The position numbers and the translations under genes are program-made. 64,000 nt of DNA from Orientallactaga sibirica (lineage: Eukaryota > Chordata > Mammalia > Rodentia > Dipodidae), in NCBI GenBank assembly GCA_036365145.1, contig JAEOAD010001365.1, forward strand, positions 6,422,501-6,486,500, given 5' to 3'. The notes under the pieces are model-generated. The model was given only the letters and a program-made list of their open reading frames with translations. It did no database searches and was not told the origin of the DNA. Positions 32,598 to 43,400 of the stretch are shown here, piece by piece (position 1 is the first letter of the stretch; each line of letters opens with the position of its first letter).

Positions 32598-33130
32598 GAA
32601 CTTTCTAGGTTTTCTTTTTCTTTTTCTTTTTTCAAATAAATTGAGTCCACAGTTGGTTTAGTCTTTGCATGCAAAAACGAGCAGATCCAGACAGCCAACT
32701 GGACTTTTAAGCTACTTTAGATCTGTGAGTGGCCCACCTCCACATCTGGGTGCTGTCTTTTAGAAGAGACCAGGTGATATGGTCATGGTCGGGGAGAAGC
32801 TGCCATCACAGGTGCTCCCACACAGGGCTGTGAAGGTTTGGGAAGAGCTGCTGCCAATAGGACGAACGAGGCTCCTGACTACACCAGGTCTCCTGTTGCA
32901 TCCAAGCCAGAGACCACAGAACCCTAAAAAGTCCAGAGACATTTGCGAAATGCGTGCTGGTAGGTAAGAAAATGGCTCCACCTATAGGGCCAATTGGAGA
33001 TATTGGAAATTCCACCCCCAGAGGCAACTAGCCTGCCTTGGGGAATCCACGAAGCAGAGTGGTACCAGCAGGCTCATCCATAGGTCTGGCCTTCAGGGTG
33101 GCACTCTGATCTCCACCAAGGTGCTCTGGA
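32598..33130. other. Non-coding DNA bordering the tandem duplication
   Basis: Contains a TC-rich run near 32610. The segment 32680-32750 resembles, in inverse orientation, 6990-7065 (shared GATGTGG...GTCCAGTTGGC pattern), suggesting an unnamed old dispersed repeat. No exon recognised. Confidence 0.4.
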
Positions 33131-33764
33131 GTCCCCACCCCTCACCTGCTAGTCTCCCTGAGCTTGCAGCTTTGACCTGGAAGCACCTACCTGTGAGGAT
33201 ACCAATGCCCTCCCCCCTGTATCCTTCTTCCAAAGTCAAGGCCAGGCAGGGTAATGAGGTGAGTTAGCACTGAAAGACAGGCACTGTGCCTGCAGAAAGA
33301 GCTGTTTCTACTGCTGCATATTTTATACTTTAAAAAAATTCCCCTCTAATTCTAAATAGGCAAGAATGGTTCCAATCAGGTACGTAATTTATGTTTTCAG
33401 TTTTTTAAAAAATATTCATCCATCTAATCAAAGATGCTAAAACACTTTGGAATATCCTTTTACTACAAATGATTTGAGGTTTTAAATTTCTTGTGATTTG
33501 GGTTTTAATTTAAAAGGCTACTCAAAACGTACTTATTTTAAAAGCAGATTTTTGATCCATGCAATAATAGATCGGAGACATCACTGCCAACTCATATTTA
33601 AATTAATATGCAGAATATAGACATGTCAGATAGAGGAATTAGTAGACAGGTGTGCATACTATGTGTATTGTGTTTTATCAACCAAGAGGACCTAGAAGTG
33701 GTAAACTATCTTTCTAATAATATTCTCCAAAAAAATAAAAATAAAACACATATAAAGAAATTAA

Positions 33765-33970
33765 GGGGCTGGAGAGATGGCTTAGTGGTTAAGGCGCTTG
33801 CCTAAAAAGCCAAAGGACCCAGGTTTGATTCCCCAGGACCCATGTAAGCCAGATGCACAGGGTGGCACATGCGTCTAGAGTTCATTTACAGTGGCTGAAG
33901 GCCCTGGCGTGCCCATTCTCTCTATTTATCTGCTTCTTTCTTTGGTTCTCTCTTTAGAAAAAAGAAAATG
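33765..33970 (+). mobile_element. DIP-type SINE in unit 1
   Basis: GGGGCTGGAGAGATGGCTTA head through the CCAGGACCCATGTAAGCCAG body to the AAAAAAGAAAATG tail. Confidence 0.9.
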
Positions 33971-34007
33971 AAGAGAGAGAGAGAGATTGAAGCTTTTCCT
34001 TACTTTT

Positions 34008-34255
34008 CTTGTAGCTATGACCAAACACCTGATGGAAGCAACTTGAAGAAGGGAAGCTTTATTTTGGTTCATTGTCTGTTGGTGGGATGGCATGGAGACA
34101 GAGGCAGATTGCCATGGCTCCTAACATCTTGGTGGATCTGGAAGTAGAGTTCTCATAAAAAGTGACTTCCATCCTCAGCAACCCACCAACTGGGGACCAA
34201 GAATTCAAACCCAAGAGCCCGTGGGGGACATTATACCACCAAACCACACACAGGC
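34008..34255 (-). mobile_element. URR1-like repeat fragment in unit 1
   Basis: TGACCAAACACCTGATGGAA and GAAGCTTTATTTTGGTTCAT resemble the reversed 3' end of this family (ACATCTGACCAGAAGCA then GGTTTATTT) seen at 58868 and 60785. Confidence 0.45.
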
Positions 34256-35439
34256 TCTTTGGAGAAATGGTTGAGTTTGCAAGGGACAGAAAATACACAA
34301 GATGATCCCACAGCATTTTTGCCCTGAAATAAGAAAGTTCTTTAAATAACAAAGAAAATGTTTCCACAAAAGTACGCAAGAAGCCATCACCCCAGTGTTG
34401 TATGGAGCCAGCTAGGAGGCCCCCTAGGCTCAAAGCCGGAACAATTTTAACAAAAAGTGAACAGCCTCACATCAAATCACAGCCTAATGCACAAGATAAA
34501 TATCCACAAGTCACTCTGACTAAGTGATTGAATCGGTAAATATGTAGGGAAGGATCCGCGGGTGACCTGAGCATTCCAAAGAATTTATGGAGGCACCCCC
34601 ACCCAGCTCAGGGAGGTAGAGAAGAATGCCCACTCCTTCCGAGAGAGCTGCACCTTGGCTCCATACCTACCATGCCAAGAGGGGGGTGGAGCAACTTTAC
34701 AACTGGAGAACTCCAATGGCTGCTACCTCAGCTAGGTGGTAAGGCACCCTTGATTTCATACAGAGAGAAGGGAGCTTCCCCTCCATTTCTTTAGCAGCCC
34801 CAGAGCTCTAGTCTCAACGAGTGACAGCCAAGGGACATTCCACAAAATAGTCCTCATGATGGTCAAGGTTATCAAACATGAGAAAGAGTGAGAGACGTTC
34901 ACAGAGAGAAACCACAGCAAGACATGACAGCTCATGTAACACGGTTTCCTGAGTGGGCTCTTGGAACAGAACAAGGAAATGAGGGAAAAACCAAGGAGAT
35001 CTGAACATGGACTGGCTTAATGGTCATTTATCAATATGGGTTCAGTCAGGGTGACACAGATACTGTGCTAATGTAAGATTTCCTAATGGTGAAAAGTGGG
35101 GGGAGGCTTGCAGGCACTCTCCTTACCCTAAGCAGACGTTATACCGTCTACATATACAAAAAAGAAGAAAAAAAGGTTACTTTCAAAGTTTCTTACAAAA
35201 GCTGATTTTCAGTGAATGAAAAGAATCACAACACTCCAAATGACGAAATGAACACAGCTACAAACACAGTCCCAATATCACAGACCCTAGGTGGTGGCTC
35301 TTAGCTTTCCCTGGTGACACACTGATTCAGGAGTGGAGCACTTCAATACCACGCTGGACCTGCTCTACCAACGGAGACATCAGTGCTTAGGGGCTTGAGA
35401 AATAACCAGAACCCCCTTCAGCCTGGCGTCTTTCCTAGG

Positions 35440-35665
35440 GAAGTACAGTGGTTAGGAGTTGGGGCTCACGAGTTTAATGCCAGCGTTCAGAACCTCACAT
35501 ATCTCAGACTGTGTTGCGTTCAAGTCAGCCACTCACCTTTTGAGTCTCAGTTTCCCACCTGTAAAAATGGGCACCCAAATAATTAGTTCATCCTCGGGGT
35601 GGTTTGCAGTGCGGGTTCAATGAGCTAATGCCTGTAAAATGTTTAGACCATAGGGAGATGACGCT
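35440..35665 (+). mobile_element. MIR SINE (ancient mammalian) in unit 1
   Basis: ACAGTGGTTAGGAGTTGGGG, TGAGTCTCAGTTTCCCACCT, GTAAAAATGGGCACCC and AATGAGCTAATGCCTGTAAA follow the MIR consensus in order. Nearly full length. Confidence 0.85.
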
Positions 35666-37288
35666 ACAATACAACTATTAAAACACTCCCTCTACGAAGT
35701 GCATTGGCATGGTGGCCCAGACACAGGTGATCTGTGTGCGCATCCATCCCCCTGACAATGCTGAAGCCACCTGTTACGCTGCCCCCATGTCAGATGGGGT
35801 CAACGTGATGGGATCTGAGACGATGAACGAGGTCACGATAGTAGAGAGCTGTGGAGCGTTGTTTGGACTGTGCAGTCAGAGCCAAAAAGACCGTGAAGGC
35901 TATCTCCCTGTCGCTTCAGGAGAAAGACAGTGCTGAATTCCAGGAGATCTGAGAAGTCGGCCTGCGGGAGCGGTGGGGAATAGAGTCTCCTAGAGTCCAA
36001 TACAGCCCCTGCCTGGCTTGTATGTAGCACAGGACCACTGCTGGGTCCTTCTTGTCCCTTCTTACCCCTTCCCTCCGCATCTTCAACTTCATGCCCACGC
36101 CTGTGCACTATGGTTCCCCATCACCCCCTTGTGTTTATGTGTTTGCCCCAGGCTGTGGTGATCTGTAGAGCCACCAGCCTGCCCGGGTGGTCAGCGGGCC
36201 GGCAGCATGCACTCAACACTACTATTGATCCAGGATCTTAAATCATCCCCGGATTTTATGTTTATCATTAAATAACCTTCAAAGGGTCGATGAACTTACT
36301 TTCCTTTTTTGAAGATTTTTAGATGTGTAATATAATAATACTCTAATGATACTGAGAGCTTGTCTCTGGGCGAGGCATTTAATATTGAAAGAAATGCTAG
36401 GAGAGGACAAAGGAAGGATGCTGGCCACAGGAAGGGAGGCCCTGGGAGCAGAACTAATGCCTCCCCACCTCAGAAACTCTGCTTGCTCTTGCCAGCGTGT
36501 GAGGGTGGGACATTTCTTGGGGTGGAGTGGGTGGGGGGGGGTCTCAGGGAAAGAAAAGTTAGTGAATCTGAGCTGTTTACTGTTACTAAAACAAAGCTTG
36601 TTTATGTTTTAAGAAATTAATTAAAGAAAGTAATTAAAGTAAAATTAGGATGCTATTGTCCCCACCCCTCACCTGCTAGTCTCCTGAGCTTGCAGCTTTG
36701 ACCTGGAAGCACCTACCTGTGAGGATACCAATGCCCTCCCCTGTATCCTTCTTCCAAAGTCAAGGCCAGGCAGGGTAATGAGGTGAGTTAGCACTGAAAG
36801 ACAGGCACTGTGCCTGCAGAAAGAGCTGTTTCTACTGCTGCATATTTTATACTTTAAAAAAATTCCCCTCTAATTCTAAATAGGCAAGAATGGTTCCAAT
36901 CAGGTACGTAATTTATGTTTTCAGTTTTTAAAAAATATTCATCCATCTAATCAAAGATGCTAAAACACTTTGGAATATCCTTTTACTACAAATGATTTGA
37001 GGTTTTAAATTTCTTGTGATTTGGGTTTTAATTTAAAAGGCTACTCAAAACGTACTTATTTTAAAAGCAGATTTTTGATCCATGCAATAATAGATCGGAG
37101 ACATCACTGCCAACTCATATTTAAATTAATATGCAGAATATAGACATGTCAGATAGAGGAATTAGTAGACAGGTGTGCATACTATGTGTATTGTGTTTTA
37201 TCAACCAAGAGGACCTAGAAGTGGTAAACTATCTTTCTAATAATATTCTCCAAAAAAATAAAAATAAAACACATATAAAGAAATTAAG

Positions 37289-37490
37289 GGGCTGGAGAGA
37301 TGGCTTAGTGGTTAAGGCGCTTGCCTAAAAAGCCAAAGGACCCAGGTTTGATTCCCCAGGACCCATGTAAGCCAGATGCACAGGGTGGCACATGCGTCTA
37401 GAGTTCATTTACAGTGGCTGAAGGCCTGGCGTGCCATTCTCTCTATTTATCTGCTTCTTTCTTTGGTTCTCTCTTTAGAAAAAGAAAATG
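37289..37490 (+). mobile_element. DIP-type SINE in unit 2
   Basis: Duplicate of 33765-33970, shorter by three homopolymer bases. Confidence 0.9.
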
Positions 37491-37532
37491 AAGAGAGAGA
37501 GAGAGATTGAAGCTTTTCCTTACTTTTCTTGT

Positions 37533-37775
37533 AGCTATGACCAAACACCTGATGGAAGCAACTTGAAGAAGGGAAGCTTTATTTTGGTTCATTGTCTGTT
37601 GGTGGGATGGCATGGAGACAGAGGCAGATTGCCATGGCTCCTAACATCTTGGTGGATCTGGAAGTAGAGTTCTCATAAAAAGTGACTTCCATCCTCAGCA
37701 ACCCACCAACTGGGGACCAAGAATTCAAACCCAAGAGCCCGTGGGGACATTATACCACCAAAACACACACAGGCT
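37533..37775 (-). mobile_element. URR1-like repeat fragment in unit 2
   Basis: Duplicate of 34008-34255. Confidence 0.45.
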
Positions 37776-38959
37776 CTTTGGAGAAATGGTTGAGTTTGCA
37801 AGGGACAGAAAATACACAAGATGATCCACAGCATTTTTGCCCTGAAATAAGAAAGTTCTTTAAATAACAAAGAAAATGTTTCCACAAAAGTACGCAAGAA
37901 GCCATCACCCCAGTGTTGTATGGAGCCAGCTAGGAGGCCCCCTAGGCTCAAAGCCGGAACAATTTTAACAAAAAGTGAACAGCCTCACATCAAATCACAG
38001 CCTAATGCACAAGATAAATATCCACAAGTCACTCTGACTAAGTGATTGAATCGGTAAATATGTAGGGAAGGATCCGCGGGTGACCTGAGCATTCCAAAGA
38101 ATTTATGGAGGCACCCCCACCCAGCTCAGGGAGGTAGAGAAGAATGCCCACTCCTTCCGAGAGAGCTGCACCTTGGCTCCATACCTACCATGCCAAGAGG
38201 GGGGTGGAGCAACTTTACAACTGGAGAACTCCAATGGCTGCTACCTCAGCTAGGTGGTAAGGCACCCTTGATTTCATACAGAGAGAAGGAGCTTCCCTCC
38301 ATTTCTTTAGCAGCCCCAGAGCTCTAGTCTCAACGAGTGACAGCCAAGGGACATTCCACAAAATAGTCCTCATGATGGTCAAGGTTATCAAACATGAGAA
38401 AGAGTGAGAGACGTTCACAGAGAGAAACCACAGCAAGACATGACAGCTCATGTAACACGGTTTCCTGAGTGGGCTCTTGGAACAGAACAAGGAAATGAGG
38501 GAAAAACCAAGGAGATCTGAACATGGACTGGCTTAATGGTCATTTATCAATATGGGTTCAGTCAGGGTGACACAGATACTGTGCTAATGTAAGATTTCCT
38601 AATGGTGAAAAGTGGGGGGAGGCTTGCAGGCACTCTCCTTACCCTAAGCAGACGTTATACCGTCTACATATACACTAAAAAAGAAGAAAAAAAGGTTACT
38701 TTCAAAGTTTCTTACAAAAGCTGATTTTCAGTGAATGAAAAGAATCACAACACTCCAAATGACGAAATGAACACAGCTACAAACACAGTCCCAATATCAC
38801 AGACCCTAGGTGGTGGCTCTTAGCTTTCCCTGGTGACACACTGATTCAGGAGTGGAGCACTTCAATACCACGCTGGACCTGCTCTACCAACGGAGACATC
38901 AGTGCTTAGGGGCTTGAGAAATAACCAGAACCCCCTTCAGCCTGGCGTCTTTCCTAGGG

Positions 38960-39185
38960 AAGTACAGTGGTTAGGAGTTGGGGCTCACGAGTTTAATGCC
39001 AGCGTTCAGAACCTCACATATCTCAGACTGTGTTGCGTTCAAGTCAGCCACTCACCTTTTGAGTCTCAGTTTCCCACCTGTAAAAATGGGCACCCAAATA
39101 ATTAGTTCATCCTCGGGGTGGTTTGCAGTGCGGGTTCAATGAGCTAATGCCTGTAAAATGTTTAGACCATAGGGAGATGACGCTA
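38960..39185 (+). mobile_element. MIR SINE in unit 2
   Basis: Duplicate of 35440-35665, identical by eye. Confidence 0.85.
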
Positions 39186-40238
39186 CAATACAACTATTAA
39201 AACACTCCCTCTACGAAGTGCATTGGCATGGTGGCCCAGACACAGGTGATCTGTGTGTGCATCCATCCCCCTGACAATGCTGAAGCCACCTGTTACGCTG
39301 CCCCCATGTCAGATGGGGTCAACGTGATGGGATCTGAGACGATGAACGAGGTCACGATAGTAGAGAGCTGTGGAGCGTTGTTTGGACTGTGCAGTCAGAG
39401 CCAAAAAGACCGTGAAGGCTATCTCCCTGTCGCTTCAGGAGAAAGACAGTGCTGAATTCCAGGAGATCTGAGAAGTCGGCCTGCGGGAGCGGTGGGGAAT
39501 AGAGTCTCCTAGAGTCCAATATAGCCCCTGCCTGGCTTGTATGTAGCACAGGACCACTGCTGGGTCCTTCTTGTCCCTTCTTACCCCTTCCCTCCGCATC
39601 TTCAACTTCATGCCCACACCTGTGCACTATGGTTCCCCATCACCCCCTTGTGTTTATGTGTTTGCCCCAGGCTGTGGTGATCTGTAGAGCCACCAGCCTG
39701 CCCGGGTGGTCAGCAGGCCGGCAGCATGCACTCAACACTACTATTGATCCAGGATCTTAAATCATCCCCGGATTTTATGTTTATCATTAAATAACCTTCA
39801 AAGGGTCGATGAACTTACTTTCCTTTTTTGAAGATTTTTAGATGTGTAATATAATAATACTCTAATGATACTGAGAGCTTGTCTCTGGGCGAGGCATTTA
39901 ATATTGAAAGAAATGCTAGGAGAGGACAAAGGAAGGGATGCTGGCCACAGGAAGGGAGGCCCTGGGGAGCAGAACTAATGCCTCCCCACCCTCAGAAACT
40001 CTGCTTGCTCTTGCCAGCGTATGAGGGTGGGACATTTCTTGGGGTGGAGTGGGTGGGTGGGGGTCTCAGGGAAAGAAAAGTTAGTGAATCTGAGCTGTTT
40101 ACTGTTACTAAAACAAAGCTTGTTTATGTTTTAAGAAATTAATTAAAGAAAGTAATTAAAGTAAAATTAGGATGCTATTCAGAAAATGAAAGATTTTAAG
40201 GCCAGCAGATGTGGATCTGTTAGTCGGACTTTTAATTT

Positions 40239-40457
40239 TTATTTATTTATTTATTTCATTTATTTGAGAGAGAGAGAGGGAAATAAGCAGGGAGAGAGAA
40301 AGAGAGAATGGGTGCGCCAGGGCCTCCAGCCATGGCAAACGAACTCCAGACGCATGTGCCCCCTTGTGCATCTGGCTAATCTGGATCCTGGGGAAATGAA
40401 CCTGGATCCTTTGGCTCTGCAGGCAAACGCCTTAACTGCTAAGCCATCTCTCCAGCC
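40239..40457 (-). mobile_element. DIP-type SINE with long target-site duplication
   Basis: Reversed full-length copy flanked by CTGTTAGTCGGACTTTTAAT (40217 onward) and CTGTTAGTCATACTTTTAAT (40458 onward), two mismatches in about 22 bp. Confidence 0.93.
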
Positions 40458-40479
40458 CTGTTAGTCATACTTTTAATTT

Positions 40480-43400
40480 CCTTCTTAAGATTGCTGGGCC
40501 AAGCACAGATTTCAGGACCCCTGAGCGACAAGATGGAGTCTATGGCTAGAACAGCCCTCTGTGTTCTGTGTAAATCTTGCTCTGGGCACCCTCAGGCCCA
40601 TGGGGACATCAGGGTCCTTCAGAATCGGGAGCAGCTACACCTAACCAGCCACCAGATGCGTGTCTTCACTTTCATGTGGCCCTCCTCTCTAGCTTTCCCT
40701 GACTGCCTATTTCTCACCACAGCCCCTTTCCTCTTTGGCCTGGCTTTCCAACTTGCGCCCCCTTCCTGTCTAAAGCACACTGCCATTCCTACTAGAAATC
40801 TGTCACTTCCTACCCCCCGGATTTTCCAATAAGACCTACCACAACGCCATCTTCACCTTGAAACCTTAGAGACCCACTTGTCTGTCAAGGGCACTGACAT
40901 AGCTTGGCACCTGACTACACCCTTCCTGGTGGGCCTCATCATGCTCATGGGGGCTACACCTTTCCTGGAGAAGGAAGGCTGGGAACGTGGGTATGCATAG
41001 GAGGGGCTGGATAACTAAGGAGGCAGTCTGGAAGGAGATACTTCCCTAAGGCTGGTGATCTGCTCTGCCCAGCCCACACCCTCCCCTTCTATAGACTGGG
41101 GAACAGCTGGACTCGGAGTGGGAACAGGGCCCTGATAAGACAGCTCACCAGGGACAGTTTCCCCTCCGTTTCTGGTCTTGTGGGGGGGCACACATAACCC
41201 ACCCTGCTCCCCTCCATCCCTTTGCTGTCCCTTGCCTTGCTGTCTCTGTCACCCCTCCTAACAGGTGACCCCAGAGATATCCACCACCCCGCCCCCCCAC
41301 CCACAAGCTGTCCCCTCCAGAACCTTGCTGGGTCCCTGGGATTGTTTTCTCAGCCTTGCTGGTTTCCTCATCAGGAAAGTCCCAGGGCACATGCCTGTGT
41401 GACTCCAGTCCCCGCCATCCTCTTGTTTTCCAAGCTCATGGGCATCCTTGGAGGTCTTGGCCAAGCTCAAGTGCATTATGGCTCAGTGGCTGGCTGTGCA
41501 TTCTCTGTTCCCGGAAGCACAGCACGGCCTTATAGGCACAGCTCCACAAAATGGTGCCCTCTCTTCTTTCCTGTCCTCCACAATCATGCCACTTTTGGAG
41601 TGGAGCTAAAAAGCTACTGTGCCCCCTGACCTGAGACTCTCCCTCTCCACACATCAGTGCATTCTCTCCATATTGGCGGTTGCAAGCTGGAGACCCACAC
41701 ACACACTTTGTTTTTGTCCCAACACTAGTTTTTAAAAAATTGTAGTGCACTGCCAATGTTTAAAAACAAAAAGATTTCACGTAAAAACATGGATTTCCAG
41801 TTTCTTTGGAAAAGTCAGAAGGTCTGGCAAGAGCTTCCCTGAGGCAGTGACTGTAGCCTGCCACCCTCTTCTGGAACTCACCACCTGGCACCCTCACCCT
41901 CTGGCACAACACACTCCTGAGCATGCCCAGTAGGGCTCTAGGGGGTGTCAGAGTTTAAGAGCCCTGCCTCACCTTGCTGGGAGTGGGTGTGAGAGGGGTG
42001 AAGGGTTTGTGTCTTTTTGTCCTCCAGATGGGTTACATTCCTAAAGGCACCCAGTGAAATAAACAAGTGGTCTCTCTGGAGCTCAATGGCTTCCTGTTTT
42101 CCATTGTGTGCCTTAAAATGATCGCATTAGCTGTAGTTTCTGTCTCATGGTACAGTTTAAATATGAGAGTGGGCCAAAACCACAGACGTGGCTTATGCCC
42201 AAGGGTGTACCCCATATCCTACTCAAAAGACAAGGCAGGCAGAAGAGAGGGCACTCTCCAAAACACTTCCTGTGAGCAGAAACCAACCCAGCAGAAGCTG
42301 GTATCTGAGGTTATCTGTGAAATTCAACTGGCACATTTCTTGTAGGATGGGGGTTGTACAGCGTGGGAGGGAATCACACATCCTTCCTTCTGTAAATGAA
42401 CCAATGCCCACTGTCCACGCTCATGCCATACACCCATAGAAATGGCACCCTGGAGATTTTCAAAAGAGCCACTTTTTTTTTGTTATCATGACCAATTCAC
42501 CAAAGTGGGTCCCAGGACAATAGAAAAGTACAAAGTTAAAAGGAAAATTGGAAATATAAACTTTCCAACATCCGTTCAGCCCATCACAGAGAACCACTTA
42601 CATTGCACACAGTAAAAATAAATAAAATAAATAAATAAAGCCTGGGGAGTGGTAGTTTTGTTATTTTTTTTTTCTCCCGTGGAGCCACAAAAGAAATACC
42701 GTTCCTTTCTTCTCTTTTCTTCTCCTCTATAAAAGGCTTTTTTTTTTCTAAAAATCAAAGGTGTGAGACTTTGCTTTCTCTTGTTGGCATTCCAGAATAT
42801 GGCTGAGGAGTGACAGATGTCGGCACCCAGCTGCAATGAAGCATGCTAAGTTTCTGTCTAATCCACTTATTTCTCTGTAGTCACGTAAACCAAAACAAAT
42901 GGGCCGGGCTTTACATTAGGAAGAGAAAGCCCGGCAGCAGGACTGTTGCATAATGCTGCCTCAACGCCATCTTGCTATCATTTTCCCTCCTCCTCCGCAG
43001 ACGAAAAAGACACCCTGCGGGGAGAATTGGTCCCTCAACAGGAGACCCAGAAGGTCCACTCTTGTGTCCCTCTGTCCCATGCAAGGTGAGGTTTCCCAGG
43101 AGGAGGGCCATTGGAGCAGAATGGGGGAAGATCCCCCAGGACAAGCCCCTTACGTGTGGGCACACACTGGCACCTCGTGACACACACATGACACAGCAAC
43201 ACCCCTGCTAAACTAACATGATCAGTTTAATCACCAGCATCGTCGCTTTCAGCTACTTGAATAAATCCAGAGGAATTATAAACGGAGCCCGTGTGTAATT
43301 AAAGTGCGGGTGGTTAGACTCTTCATTTAATAAAACACTTGAAAGAAAAAGCCCTGGTAGGTTTAGCAATGCCAGGGGGAGCAGGAGGGGAGGAGTGTGT

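Larger units (their letters stand above)
33131..36657 (+). repeat. Tandem duplication, unit 1 (3,527 bp)
   Basis: It starts at GTCCCCACCCCTCACCTGCT and ends AAAATTAGGATGCTATT, directly abutting unit 2. Inside are a DIP SINE, a URR1-like fragment, a MIR and AT-rich single-copy DNA. By eye the two units differ at only a handful of single-base sites, several of them CpG-to-TpG/CpA type, plus more than a dozen one- or two-base differences in homopolymer runs. Confidence 0.97.
36658..40179 (+). repeat. Tandem duplication, unit 2 (3,522 bp)
   Basis: Direct head-to-tail copy of 33131-36657. Boundaries show no microhomology: left flank of unit 1 (CTGGA) and end of unit 2 (CTATT) differ, as do the bases following each unit. 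The right flank continues CAGAAAATGAAAG into single-copy DNA. Confidence 0.97.

Noticed and set aside
33608..37328. Two identical 65-codon plus-strand ORFs as a duplicated small gene
   Set aside because: The ORF is present twice only because the whole 3.5-kb unit is duplicated, and its C terminus reads into a DIP SINE.
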